Origin: Pterobdella sp. o SKG-2022
Taxonomy: Eukaryota > Annelida > Clitellata > Hirudinida > Piscicolidae
Length of the DNA stretch: 64,000 bases
Direction of reading: 5' to 3'
NCBI GenBank assembly: GCA_964035795.1
Contig: OZ038321.1
Coordinates: 22,765,707 to 22,829,706, forward strand
The position numbers and the translations under genes are program-made. The notes below the pieces were generated by a model. It saw only the letters and a list, made by a program, of their open reading frames with translations. It ran no database searches and was not told the origin of the DNA. Position 1 is the stretch's first letter; every line of letters starts with the position of its first letter. Shown piece by piece: positions 17,701-31,100 of the stretch.

Positions 17701-18291
17701 ACCCCACGCATGAATTCTTTGAGAAATTTTGTTGGAAGCTTCGGATGATTGGAAAAAAATGCCAGAAACCTTTTAATTGAGATGCATATTCTTACCCTTA
17801 AGGATCATGAAGACAATAGAAATTTATTATTCTTTAGAAATTAAATTACATAATAGATAGGGTTTCATTAATATTTTCTTAAATATTCTCTGTTTTACCT
17901 TATTTATTTATTTAATATGTTATTTTTATTTAGTTTGAATAAAGTTTTTTGCAATATTTTATAGTTTAATTGAAGAGTTTACTTTTATTTCTAGTATCGG
18001 TATAGATATAAGTTGTGTCCATGGTGATTCATTTGCTGTGAAATTTTATACCGCTAGCGAAAAGCTTCGTACTTTATGCTAAAAGCTCTTAGTGTTAAAA
18101 AAATTCTTTGGTTAGAAAAATTTATTTCGATTTGAAGGAAGTTTTTTTTAAAAGTAATCGTTCTAGAACAAATTTTTCTTCAAAGGCTTAAAAATATTTG
18201 TAAAAAAATGCTCTTTATATTATATGAGAAAATTATGAAACCTAGATTGATTTTAAATGTGATAATTCGAATTTCCAAGGTCACCAAAATG
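17701..18291. other. Intergenic, A+T-rich
   Basis: No gene recognised. A MITE core half (GCGAAAAGCTTCGTACTTTAT) lies at 18055-18075. Confidence 0.45.
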
Positions 18292-20679
18292 AGTGAAGAT
18301 TTAAAAGATGAAGAAAGTACTGTTTAACATCTTTGAGAAACAAAAAGTTAAATATACCAATTTTTCCACAGAAGTTCCAGAAGAAAAGACAGAAGAGGTA
18401 GAGCCAGTTGAATATTTCAATCTTATTGGTGAGCATTTCTTTATCTGAAGTATATTAAAACATGAAAAGTCCTATAAAGCTTTTTTGCAACAACGTTCCA
18501 TTTAACTTTTCAAACATTGTATGTATTCTTTAGAATAATTTTTCACCAAAAAACATCAAATTTGAAGGATTTTTTCATACATTAATTGAGAACCTGAAAC
18601 TATAGTTTTCGATAATTTCTTTTTAAAAAGCTTTCTAAAAACCAACTCACGTTTCACATTAGGTTAACAAATGCTTCGTACAGTTTTTGAATTTTTTTTT
18701 AATGTTTAGTCATTTAATTCAACAAAAAACATATATGAACAGTAGGTTTGAAGTGACAAAAATGTCTGGAAATAAACAATAAACATAATTATTTTTGGAA
18801 CCATAACATTCTATCCTAGTTTATGAATCTGATAAAAACCTGCAATTTTGAACAATAATTGTAATGATAGAATACAAAACTACATTGCACGTAATAATCT
18901 TCTTTAGCCAAAGTAAATACTGCAAATTATTTGAACACTAAAGGTAATTATATTAAGTACGAAGCTTTTCGTTATCAAAGTAACATTATCAAGTACATTA
19001 ATAAGTGTTGTATCTAGTAAAATTATGTGTTGTTTTTAAATAATGTACACGTTGCATATCCTTTTCCGATTTCTTGCAAACATTGGTTGGACGAGGACTG
19101 ATACATGTGATGGTTAAATAGGTGAATTATAAATTTAGTTAAGATTAAACAGTAATGACTAAAGTTTTCTTCACCACTTTTGTTAGATTTCCATCGAACA
19201 AAGTTGCTTGTATAAATTCCAAATTTTTTTTGTTCATTAAAACTTTCTAATGCGGATATATTTTTGTTTAGTAGGAATTACTAAGGCGACAGAGATTGAA
19301 AGTAGGTAATTATATTAATACATGTTACCTACAGCATCGTTTATTAGCTGTCCAAATAGCTCAATTCACCGAGTTTATTGATAGATGATTGAGAGAATTA
19401 TTTAAAGATCTCATATAATTATCTGGTGCTTGATCTTGCATCGGAGCAACAGTCAAAACTTTTTCTACAACGTAGATCTATTTTAAAGATTTGGACGAAG
19501 ATGTTGGAGATGAAGCAAAAGGTACTCCAACGGAATTTGATGAAGAAACATTAAAAGGTTGCTTAATAAAAACAAAAACATTCAAAAATTAAAATTAAAA
19601 AAAAATAGAAATAAAAGAAATTTTTTTGTTCTTCGACTGTCGAAACACGGGTTGTTTGAGGGCGGTTTACGCAGGCAGCATTCTAATAGTCATGCAACAG
19701 AACCCTTCCCAGAGAGATATAAGGAGGCTTTTAAGGCTCGCCAAAAAACAATGTTGTTGTTATTTGGTATTTATTTCAGACATATAAATTGATATTCAAA
19801 TTTTAAGGTAATGATATGGTAACGTTTGACGAAATGGTGGAAATTCTGTCTAATTACAACTTCATCTCTTTCGCTCAACAATTACAAAAACTCGAATGTG
19901 CTTTTAAGGTTTTAGACTATCAAAATGTTAGTTTTGATTCATAAGGCTCTTTATAAAATTTTCATTAGTATTGAATGGTGATGTAGTGTCTGAAATATAT
20001 AAATAATATGGAAAGTATTCAGTTTTAATCGCAGTACTTGATGAATGATTGAAGCTATAGTGCAATAGTTTTCTAGACTTTAAATATAGGTTCGAAGCTG
20101 CGGAGATTGAAAATGTCATTTGTTGTTCGAATGCGGTTGAATTGACTATAAAAATTTAATAACTATCAATAACGCAAATGATTCAATATATGCAGCAAGG
20201 ATGTGTAAACGGCGAAGAGTTGAGACACATCTTGGTGGGATGCGAAGAAGCTCTGACGCCATATCAGGTGGAAGAGATGTTTAAAATGATTGCCTACAAG
20301 CCTCCCACCTTCAACTACCTCGGTGGGGAGAATGGTGTTCGAGCTCGGCGGGGGTTGTGTTGTAGAATTGGTGATAATTATAGCGCTTTAAAAAAGTTTT
20401 TCTATAAAATTATATTCAGGATTATATCTGGCTAATGATTTTTTCCAAAAAGCCACAATAAAATGAATATAGTTTCAGAACACTAGTTAGTTTATTAAGA
20501 TACGAAGCTTTTCGTTATCAATTAACTAACTAGTGTTCTGAATTTATATTCATATCAAGCTAAGTTATTAGAAAGATATGTATTTTTCTAATTTGTTTCT
20601 ATCAAAAGTTTGTGGTGTTATAGGTGAGTTTAGCCTGTATGATGTATATGGAATCTTTTATAACTATTTAAAATTTTAA
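18292..20679 (+). CDS. Calmodulin-superfamily EF-hand protein
   Basis: Reliable exons are 19808-19926 and 20196-20322, joined in phase 0. They read NDMVTFDEMVEILSNYNF and, across the junction, LECAFKVLDYQN/QGCVNGEELRHIL, then EALTPYQVEEMFKMI. The joined part is an EF-hand with a 12-residue loop beginning DYQNQGCVNGEE. Loop acids are sparse, so calcium binding is doubtful. Upstream, 18292 starts MSEDLKDEE and 18371-18428 reads EVEPVEYFNLI; 19273-19303 (ITKATEIES) and 19485-19555 (LDEDVGDEAKGTPTEFDEE) are competing candidate exons. A last exon 20624-20679 (EFSLYDVYGIFYNYLKF, stop) fits phase 1. The layout suggests a myosin-light-chain, calmodulin or DRC8-like protein of about 150-170 residues. 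The N-terminal half is uncertain, and it could be a decaying gene. Confidence 0.6.
18896..19010. mobile_element. MITE half element (AAGCTTTTCGTT family)
   Basis: Shares GTAAATACTGCAAATTATTT, GAACACTAAAGGTAAT and the core GAAGCTTTTCGTT with the left half of the complete element at 32.7 kb, including about 35 nt outside the inverted arms. No right arm is present. Confidence 0.75.
20463..20553. mobile_element. MITE-like inverted repeat with different outer arms
   Basis: Outer arms (AGAACACTAGTTAGTT and AACTAACTAGTGTTCT, with ATGAATATA/TATATTCAT further out) flank an off-centre core GATACGAAGCTTTTCGTTATC. It lies in the last intron of the EF-hand gene. Confidence 0.75.
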
Positions 20680-21158
20680 AAATGGTGTATTTGGGGCTTC
20701 AAAATATTTTATAAATATTCAAAAATTGAAGAATTCTTGAAGCAAGTGACTTACCTAGATAACAAATGAAAATGGACTAAAAAGTTTTGAAACTTTCTGT
20801 AGAAGAATTTGAAAGACAATAACTTTGGAAAATCTAATTGTTAAAAACAGGTTCAAAAACAATAAATAATTTTAAATAGCTTTTCGAATTATCGAAGAAT
20901 TTTGGATTGACGATGACCTAATGCTGATTTTTTAACTACAAATTTAAATATTTTATTAAAATTCACAAACATTTGTGCTGTTTCAACTTTCTTTTTCATT
21001 TTTAGGTTGAATATTATAATTTTGTCGTTTTACTTTTAGTTTAGTACAATCAACTTTTAAGTTTTTTTCAAGATTCCAATCTAATAATGTAACTTGAAAA
21101 TAAAAATTAATATAGTTTCATTTAAATTTCAAAAATTCTATTTGATGTCAGTTCGAAG

Positions 21159-24100
21159 ATGTCTTTTTTGACTAAACGACTCACATTCTCGAGTAAAAAA
21201 AATCCAAAAAAAGGAATAATTATAAATTTTTGTCATGACAATATAAACGAATATCAAGAGAGGGTTGAAAGTTTGAAAATAGATGAATTTGGACGAGAAT
21301 ACAGTGGAGAGGAATTGTGTGAAATGGCTTGTGTCCGTTTGGGGATCTCTTGGCTAGTCTTGCCAATGATGTGGGTAGCAAGAAAAGTTGAAGAAACTTT
21401 TGAGTGGGTTGGAATTGAAGAAAAAATTGAATGCAAAGCCAATACAGTAATAAATTTGTTTTTTCGCTTTCGATTGTGGCCTTCTGTACGAGGTTCGAGA
21501 ATCTTAAAAAGTAGTAGGAGTTTTGATTTTCAATACTTCATGCTGCAAGTTAGAGAAGATTTTCTTACATCTAGATTTAGTTTCAAAAGTAATTCATCTG
21601 ACATACCAGTGAGTAATTATTTTATTCTCTAAAGACAATGCTCAGTTTTGCAATTTCATTCAGTTCATCTTGGGTTGTGCAGTGAGTGACAAACTAAGGT
21701 TCATGAAAATGTACAAGATGGACCTCGAACATGCCAACAAGATCTCTTTTTCCCATTTCATTCCTATCAAGGTTTATTTACTACAAATAAAATGCTTACT
21801 CTGGCACTCACTGTTGGTTGAAAATAATTTCTACCAGTTGATAAAGGAGCATTTCAACAATTTTCTTTCACGCAAGAATTTAATGGATAAATTGGCAATG
21901 GAGCTAGAATCATATTGTAAGACTAACCCTAATGTAGAGCAAGCTGAGTTGATGCATGCCATGACTCTCGAGGTCATCAAGAAGGTCAACAACTATGCTG
22001 TTCAAAAGGTTTTTCCTATTTTTATTTCACTTTAATTATATCATCTCAATTCTAAACAATATCACTTCAAACTTCACCTACTCTACCTCATATTCCATCA
22101 ATACAATCTTGTACTACACCCACATCACCTTAAACTCCTCTCACATCATCTTAAACTCCACCCATTTTAGATAGTTTTTGATGAGTCATCCACTTCAGTA
22201 ACAGTGCAACCCTACCACCCAGAGTTTCCAGGAATCATCATACACCCCAACAATGTATGTCTTAGTGACGTGTTTTTTTTGTATCCGAATGATCGACCTA
22301 AGTCAATAATTTTTTTTTTGGTTTGTTGTTTGTTGCACTTTCATGTATTTTTCATGGGATTCTCATACAATTACATGGGCATTGAAGTAAAACGTTAAAT
22401 TTCCTTCATAGTTGGAGTCTAGTTAAAATAGCTTATTTAAAAAGTACATTATAAATCAAATCTTTCATTTTACAAACGTTGACCTATTGGCTATTGAAGG
22501 AAAGACTAGCGAACATTTAACTCATAGAACGATGTTATCTCGAAAAGGGATGACGTCTATGAGGGTTGGTAAGTTCGGAAAAAGCAAAAATTTAGCAAAA
22601 AATACAGAAAAAAAATATCGTTTAAAATATAATTTTAAGAATAAAAAACATCAGAAAATTTTATTGAAGTTACTTTTTATATGAGAAACAGTTAGTCTGT
22701 TTGTATGCATGATGTTATCTCATTCCTTTGCAGGGCCAAGAAAGGTTCTACAGTAAAATAGCAGATATAACTGACATAAGTATGAATTCTGCAAATATGC
22801 TCATGATCCATAGAAAAGGAGGAACGCCTTTGGTGAGATTATGGAGGTGTAAGGGGCGGGGGTAATTATGGGTGGCGAGTGAGGGTAGGTAAGGGTGAAG
22901 ATGGGGGAGGGTGTGGAAGAGTGGGCTAGTAGGGGGAGTTAGGAAAATTGGTGAAAGAATAAGGGAAGGTGGGTGACTATATGGAGTGAAAAGTGTTTGG
23001 TTTGATATTGGGTGATTATAAGTAGTGATGTGGGGATTTCGATAAGCTCAAGCTTTTTTCATGAAAAATATTATATTGCTGATTTTTATGTTAATCTATC
23101 CTTAAAATTCACAAAAAGGCAAACCCCATTATCTTTCCAATACTCACACTTCGCCCACAGAAAATAATGTACAAAGACCGCTCAAAGGCCTTAGCTTTAT
23201 GTTCCTTGCTTGATGGCTACTACAGAATGAGTACCGATTTTAATACCCTTCTCTGCTACCATACCACATCTTCATTTTCCACTTTTCTCAAGAAGAACAG
23301 CCTTTATGGTCCTGTAAGGTAAGTTCAGGTGACGTAGAAGTAGAGTGTTGGGAGTTAGGCTCCGTTTGGTGTGGGTTCGATTTTCAGTCTCATAGTCGAA
23401 TTTTTTCCATTTAAAAAGTAATTTCATGTGTAATACTTATTAAAAATTTATTTTAGATTGTGAGTGTAAAAAGTTAGAAAAACGCATTTTTGTTTTGTTT
23501 TTATATCATTTTCAAGGAGGATTTAATTGCTTAATTATAACGGTCACTAAATACGTGAATAAACTAATAATGATATTAATCTCGAATTAATGATAGATAA
23601 TAAGAATTTAATTAGCTTCACTAATAGTGATTTTGGGTTTGCTCATATATGAAGTTATGATGTTTTTCGTTTAAGTATGAGATAGGCAATACTTTCATCA
23701 AGAAAGCAAAAATAGCTGTAATTTTTGATAATTTTTTTTATCACACGGCGTTAGTAAAAGTTGCATTATGTCTCAATAAATGAAATACTAATCTCATCAA
23801 TCAACCTAAAAATTTTCAAAAAAATTTGTTATTGAAAATAAATCAAAATATTTACCAAAATTTACCTCATCTGTTTAAAATTAGTTATATATATATAAAT
23901 AAATAAATAAATATATATATTTATATATATATATATATACCTTTTTCATTATGAATTATATTGTTGAAGTATGCAAGCGTATATCGAGGTGCCTAATATA
24001 AAGAAAATAAAAAAGTAAAAATTAAATAGGTAGTATAATTAATCAAAATTAAAACCAAATATTTATTGATAAAAATTAATTAGAAAAATTTAAATTATCA

Positions 24101-25175
24101 AGTTTTTTAGCAATTATCATTATGTGATTTCATGCTCTATTAGGATTTACAACAAAAAACTTAAATAAATATAGTTCAATCATCATAGTGTTTTCAATAA
24201 ATCACGGCTCTTCTCGAACTTTCTTGATTTTTTCTGTGTTTTGCATTTTTATTGGGTCTAACATGAATACCAACACATAGCTTGGGTTTTGCTTTGATTA
24301 GTAATGAGCCGTGTTTTAAATCTTAAAGAAATATACAGATGAATATTGAGTTAGGATTTCAATACGTTGTTAATTCATCACACCACAGTAATGAGTGGGC
24401 TAAAAAGAGGTTGAGTGAGAAGCATCAGGCGGATGAGGCGCGAAACTACCTGGCCAAGCTTTCCAGGTTAAAACCCGGAGTCGTCAGTCTGTTATACATG
24501 CAGCCTCACGACCGTATTTCTTCCGTTGAAATATCCTATGACATTGTGAATAAGGTTTTCACGTTGATGAAGGAGCAAGAAAATGAAGAGGAGGAGGATA
24601 ATGGGATAAGTTCAGAGGAGGATGACGATTGTGAGGTGATTGGTAACACTGAAGCCGAGTCAACAGAAAATTTCATTAACAATAGCAACAAAACCACCAA
24701 GAACCACATTGACAACTCGACAACAAACGACACAAACTTGGGTTTCAGCAACATGAACTTTCATGACTCAGCTGAGCCAAAAAAGATTGATGGCAAGCAT
24801 GAGGAGAACGGGGAGGATAGTGGTGGGGGAAGTGGTGATACTTTGAAGAAATCACCATCCAACAGAACTAAATCTTGTAATTTTCCAAAATTATTTTTGT
24901 TTTTTTGTTTTTTTTATTTTATAGCTCTAAAAAACTAAATTCAGCTTTTAGACCAAAATTTTAACTATGAAATAGATTTTTGGACTGCTACAATATTCTG
25001 AAAAATAATGCACTCATGTATCATTGTTTCACAGCGGTTGATAAAAATGGAACTTTCAAAGACTTGCCTTCCTTGGTGGACTTCTACAGAGAAAAGTTCC
25101 ATTTGAAACAGTGTGTCAAACCCTCATTTCCTTGTGAGTTGGGTGGTTGTGATGAGGAAGAGAATGATGATGGTG
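21159..25175 (+). other. JAK FERM and SH2 domain exons
   Basis: [21 protein letters not shown] and [13 protein letters not shown] lie in exon 1; [17 protein letters not shown] in exon 2; [19 protein letters not shown] in exon 3; the F3 lobe ends [18 protein letters not shown]2 begins [17 protein letters not shown] (compare the GP motif before JAK SH2 domains) and ends [28 protein letters not shown]. The strand that normally carries the phosphotyrosine-binding Arg (GxxxLRxS) reads [11 protein letters not shown], with Leu where Arg is expected. The open frame after ISYDIVNK continues for about 125 codons as an acidic, Asn/Ser-rich insert ([15 protein letters not shown]). It is either an unusual SH2 loop or is removed by a donor near 24554; I cannot decide. 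Confidence 0.8.
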
Positions 25176-28100
25176 GTATTCATCACGTCAAACTAATTGT
25201 TTCAAGGCTCAAAACTTATTAATTTTAAACACCATCAAAGCTCATATAAGCTTTCTACCTAGCATTCAGATTACATCATTCTACATATCACATTTCATAC
25301 CACCACATCTCACCACACATCACATCACATCCACACACCACATCTCACCACACATCACATCACATTCTTAGACGAATCCTGGATATATTTATGTAGAGAG
25401 AGTAACGATAGAGTGGCTGGATTGTTGCAGGGTGGAGTGAGGGATAACAGTGTGGTGAACATAGAACACCATATGGGTTCATTGAAGCTCATTGGTGAGG
25501 GGTGGTGGGAAAAGAAGTGTTTGTGAGTGAATTCAACCATCGCTATCAATTCACCCGTCTGTTCTACTATTAAATCACACATCTTCAGTACCAAAGCTAC
25601 CTGTTCTTCACCCACTTCACTTTGAAGTTTTCACTTCGACAACAACTACCTACCCACTATCATTCTCACCCGCTCCCACCACAATCACATCTCTTCACCA
25701 CACCACCCACCCTTTAATCATCAACCTAACTCACCACCCACCCACCTTCAATACCACTACAGCTTCAGGAGTCTACACAGAGGTGTTGAAAATGGAGGCT
25801 GATGAGGGAGGGAGGCCCATAACAGTGGCTGTTAAACGCCTCAAGTTGCAGCATCATGATCTAATTGAAGTTAGTGTTTTGTCTAGATTATTAGTTTCTT
25901 TTGATATTATATTTAGTAATTTTGACAGTTGTTTAATAATTTTTTAAGCAAATTCAAGCTATAATTTTTGTCCATCAGTTTTTATATAAGTTTAAATTTT
26001 TTTATAATGACCAAGTTTTTTTTCCACCTATAATCCATTTTTTTAAAATCTTTTGTAGTGATTGTTTCCACCACGTTCATATAACGATAATGATAACTAT
26101 TAGTTGTGTAAGTTATAAATAGAAACACACACCGACCAATCACAGCACTTCATGAACTGCATGCATGACTGTACAAAATGGCAGAGAAGCCCATTCCTGG
26201 TTAAAATAAGGTTGGCATGATGATGATGATGAGCATGACGATGATGATGAAGATGACGATGATGATGATGAGGAGGATGATGATGATGAGGAGGATGATG
26301 ATGATGAGGAGGATGATGATGATGATCCTGGTTAAAATAAGGTTGGCATCTACATGCCTTTTCAAATAGGAAAGATGGTCGCATGAAATTTGCAGCATCA
26401 ATATTTTAACGTTTTCGTCATCATCTTCAATATCATTATCATTATTCTCGTCACCACTATCGTCACCATCTTTTATCATTATCATCATTTCATTGTCATC
26501 ATATTCTTCATCGTCATCATAACCGTTGCTTCTACTTCATAACTTAAGCACGAACTCTGAATATGAGTAATAGTAATTTAGTCTCAACTCATCAATTCTT
26601 TTGCTTCATTAAGCAGCTTAAATATTCATTGATCTCTTACTCCATCTAGCATGTATAATTTATCAATAGTCCTAATATGCATAAATTATCAATTGGTCTA
26701 ATATGCATGAATTATTGTCAGATCTGTTTCATTGGCCTTTCCTCCCTGCCTCATAATGGAATACTCTTCTTTAGGTTCATGAATATTCAATTTTTGTTTT
26801 TAGATCATCAATGGATTCATCAAGCCAAAAGCATTGATTCAAAAATACTTTAACACTGAATAGGTTTATTTAATAAATTCGAATTATGAATATTCGTTAA
26901 CTTTTCGATAGCTCATATCAAAAGTTCCACTAAATTTATTAAAATAACACACACAGGAAGCTTACATCAGTTTTTACAATCATCATCACTGCCTTCTCCT
27001 CGCCTACTTCTCTCCTTTGCTGAATCTATCGCACAAGCTCTTCTTTTTCTGGTCTGTTTTGGTGTGTAGTTTGGTGTTTCATGGTGGTTGAAGTTATTTC
27101 GTAAGGGTTTATTTTTTCATTGGTTTTGGCGGGTTTTCTAATGAGAAATTTGTTTTTTTGTCTAGTTTGTTGTTTTTTGTGTGTTTGAAAGGTGCTGGCT
27201 TGCTATGTACATATTCTAATCTTTTTATCAGTCAACTTATTAGTTTTAAAAGACAACTAACACAAAGTATTTATTAAAGGACACGAAGCTTTTCGTAAGG
27301 CTAGCTTACATTATCAAATGATTATTAGTTTAACTAATCCATCTACCCACTTGACTTCTCTAACAACCTATTTATAAATCAACTCATTGATTAACACTAA
27401 TTCATACACACTTCAGCCAATCATTCAATCTAAACTAGCCTTCAACAACTCACCCACTCTCCAAAACCAGCACGACAACGAAGACACACACCACGGGAAC
27501 GTTCTTCCAAACAACATCTTAATCTTTAGCGCCCACAAGTCACTACATGCCAAACTGTCTGACCCAGGACTTTCCAGGTTTTACTGAAGACTTGTTCATA
27601 TATGTAAAGTTGGAGGTATTTTATTTGGGTACGATTGGGTTATAAATACTACCTGGTATGTGGCAGCGTTATCATCATCATCGGCGTTTTGCATGTTAGC
27701 ATGGGTTGCACGGGGACTTATGATGACTCACCTCCACCCTATACGGTTTTAACAAGTTCAGATTTGTGTCTCAATCTTCTAAGTTCATTTCTGCTAACTA
27801 AGACCGCGTTTTTCTTGGCCTTCCTTTTTATCTCTTATCTTAACCTCGGCATGTCCGCAAGCATTTTCTGGGTTTTTAGCATCTATCCTCGTTACGTATT
27901 CAAACCACCTCAGTCTATTTCTGTCTAACACATCTTTAATATCTGGAATTTTCAGACCTTTTTTTAGTTCTTTTGATAAGATTATATTATGTAATTATAG
28001 CATACCTATTACCTAAACAATTCATTTTTATATTAAATATGAAGTTTATTTACCCCTCTTGAAATTGGAAAAATGACGTAAAACGAGGATGATGATTATT

Positions 28101-31100
28101 TAAATTTTGATGCAAAATCTTCAGGTTTTACAGCACAATCTCCCTTAATCAGCTGCATGATAGGTTTGTGGTTTTGATGATGATGGTGATGATAGTGGTG
28201 GTGATGGTGGTGGTGATGCTTCCACCACAAACAGGATAGCCTGGATGAGGCATGAGGAGAGGGCTGGCAGCAAAGAAGCTGACGTGTATGCTTATGGAAG
28301 CACCATGTGGTTCATGTACAATCATGGGTGCGCGCCACATGACGATGAGGTTGGTGGGGGAGGATATTGTGTTTTCAAAAATACTCATTGTTTTCATCTT
28401 TGTTGGGCTTCAGCGTGGGCATACTAAGCCAAGCTTTGGTTTTTGTTTTTTGTAGGATTTTAATGTATTCTTATATTTACTGATCCAAAACAGTTATTCA
28501 CAACTCTTTTATCAGATCTGCAAACTTTTGAACTCTTCCTTACACCACCTCTCCAAACCATCAATGTGTCCATCCATCATTTACCGCCTGATCCTCTCTT
28601 GTTGGCAAGCGCTCCCACATTGCAGACCTGAGGCCAGAGACCTTGTCAGGAACATCAGGAACTTTTATTCTACTGGTTGGTTGTGTAGTGGGTTGATGTG
28701 AGGTTGGAGGGTGGGATCAGATGAAGGCTGTTGAGTGTCTTCATGTGATAGGGCTAGTACGCTGGTTTGGTGGATGCTTTCATATGTATTTTGCTATCAA
28801 AATAACTAAAAATTTGAACAGAGGGCGTTTACAATGACTACAGCGAGGAAAAGATTATGGTTGATAAGCCTGTGAGGAATGTGGTAGGCCAAAGGACAAC
28901 ATCTATGTCAGGGGGAGGTGTCGTCATAACCAATAACGTGGATTCTTGTGACAGTAGAACATTCCTGATCAACCAATCAGGAGACTCGAGCTTTTCAGCC
29001 AATCCTAGCACTTCTTACGAGTTCTTTCCTTTTGGTTGGTTGATGTTGAAACATTATACTGAACTGTTATTGGCCTGCTTCTACTGAAAGAAGACCTATC
29101 TAGCAAAGATTTCTGTTAATATTCAATAAGAGCTTACAATAAAATAATTTCAGCTCAAGCAACTACCATCGAACCAATGTATAATACAAACTTTCTCAGA
29201 CGTGAATTTAGACGCGGGTGAAGACATCGACACTATACCCATGACCTTCTTGCACTTCAACCCTCTATCTCCTTTGGGCGAGGTGACTAAAAATAAAAAT
29301 AAAAATTTTAAAAATAGGAATAATAGTTAAACAAGTAAAATACAGTGTTAGTTGGTGGGATTCCGAGGCAAGCGAGTTAGACTCATATAAACAGCAACAA
29401 GACAGCGATCAACTATTCATCAAAAGCACACACATACATATAAAAACACAAAAAATATAAAAACAAAATACGCATATATGAAAAAAATAAAACTAACCAC
29501 AAACATCCACCCAACCACAGGGCCACTACGGCAAGGTGTACAGAGGGACCTACCAGAAGACCAATGGTGCCGTTATCGATGTGGCTGTCAAGTGCCTCAA
29601 AAAGAGGATGTATGACAAATATGCTGAGGAGTTTGAGAAGGTGGGAAGAAGCTTTGATGATTTTCGAGTCATTCTTTTGTTCACCTGTTGCCTGTTTAAT
29701 ATCTTATTGCTGCAGTCAACTTACCCACCTTTTCAATACACTACGGTTTCCACCCACCACATTCTTCCATTCAACACATCCACCACATAAAATATATTCA
29801 CCACATTTGGCTAATCTTCACACCAATCCATTTTCAGGAGTACATGATAATGAAAGAATTGGCCCACCCAAACGTTGTATGTGTTATTGGCAGGTGTATC
29901 GATCATCCTGGTATGTCTTTGTTTGTTTTTATTTCAATATCTTTCTGTCTGTTTCTTTTTAGTACCACGTTTAACCATTTCACACACTATTTTAACACTA
30001 GAGCATTTTCTCACACTATCACACCCTCACCCCCATTAGCGAGTCCCCAGATCTTGGTGTTGGAATACATGCAGGAAGGGTGCTTGAAGTTGTATCTGAA
30101 CAAGATGAAGAACAACCTAGGCATCAAAGATCTTCTCTCATTTGGATATGAAATTGCTGTGGTGAGTGTGATGGTTTTTGGTTGCTCATCTGGTTTGTTC
30201 ATTCTTTTGTGATCATATTCAGGGATTGGTCATTTCTATGTTGACAATTTTACTTAACTAAACCACTGCATTTGTTTTTATCGTCTCTAATTTACTCACT
30301 CAAATAACATTCCATATTGCTGCATTATTAAACCATAGCACCACTAAATTGCTACACCAACAAATCACCACACCAAAATACCAAGTAACCCTACTACCCA
30401 TCAAATCACTACATTACACCACCCAATCACCAAAAACTTTCAGGGCATGGAGTTTTTAGCGAGCAAAGGGATAGTGCACAGAGACCTGGCTGCAAGGAAT
30501 GTGTTGGTTTCGGCGCAGAAGCAGGCGAAGATTGCAGATTTTGGGCTGGCGAGGGCTTTATCCAAGGAGAGGAACTACTATCGAAGCGATCCCAATAAAG
30601 AACTGCCTGCTCCTTGGTCTGTTGTTTGAGTGGGATTTTGTCGATTCTTTTTTAACTTCAAAAATAACAAATTTTTAAAACCAAATTTAAAGTCTTATTA
30701 CATAAAACATACTTAAAACATAGTACCTGTCAACATTTTATATAAAAAGTCTACATACAACATAAAAACTCACACAAACTCAACTCAGGTGCGCTCCAGA
30801 ATCCCTTTCTTACAGCAGGTTCACGGAGCTGACAGATGTATGGAGTTACGGAGTGACGATGTGGGAGCTGTTCACTTACGGCAGTGCGCCTGTCTTTTGT
30901 GATCTCAAGTCCCTCTGGTCTAAGCTGCACGAAGGGGAGAGGCTTAAGAGGACTGAAGATTTTCCTAGTATGTTTTTTTGTTTGTGTGCTTTTTTGTGTT
31001 TTTATGTGTTTTGGTTTTGTTTTGAGTTTGTATGTTTGGTTGTTGAATTGGTTTTATCTTTTCGCTCATAGTTGTTAGTCACCATTAACCATCTCGACTA

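Larger units (their letters stand above)
25372..28675 (+). other. JAK pseudokinase domain (JH2) exons
   Basis: In order: the nucleotide loop ([13 protein letters not shown]); beta-3 lysine kept (ITVAVKRLK); a possible alpha-C exon 26059-26107 ([16 protein letters not shown]); the hinge ([11 protein letters not shown]); GSLHQFLQ and [13 protein letters not shown]; the catalytic loop [13 protein letters not shown], with HGN in place of [15 protein letters not shown], with DPG in place of DFG; then [22 protein letters not shown] and a C-lobe ending [20 protein letters not shown]. The HGN and DPG pair is the hallmark of JAK JH2, which is regulatory and has little or no catalytic activity. The junction 25869/26059/26722 is not in consistent phase as I read it. 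Confidence 0.88.

Noticed and set aside
23330..23395. tRNA-like element with a GGGTTCGATTTT box
   Set aside because: Only a B-box-like stretch is convincing; there is no A box or SINE body.
25355..25615. 86-residue minus-strand frame
   Set aside because: It lies opposite a phase-consistent JAK exon (25372-25494) and its intron, and shows no family motif.
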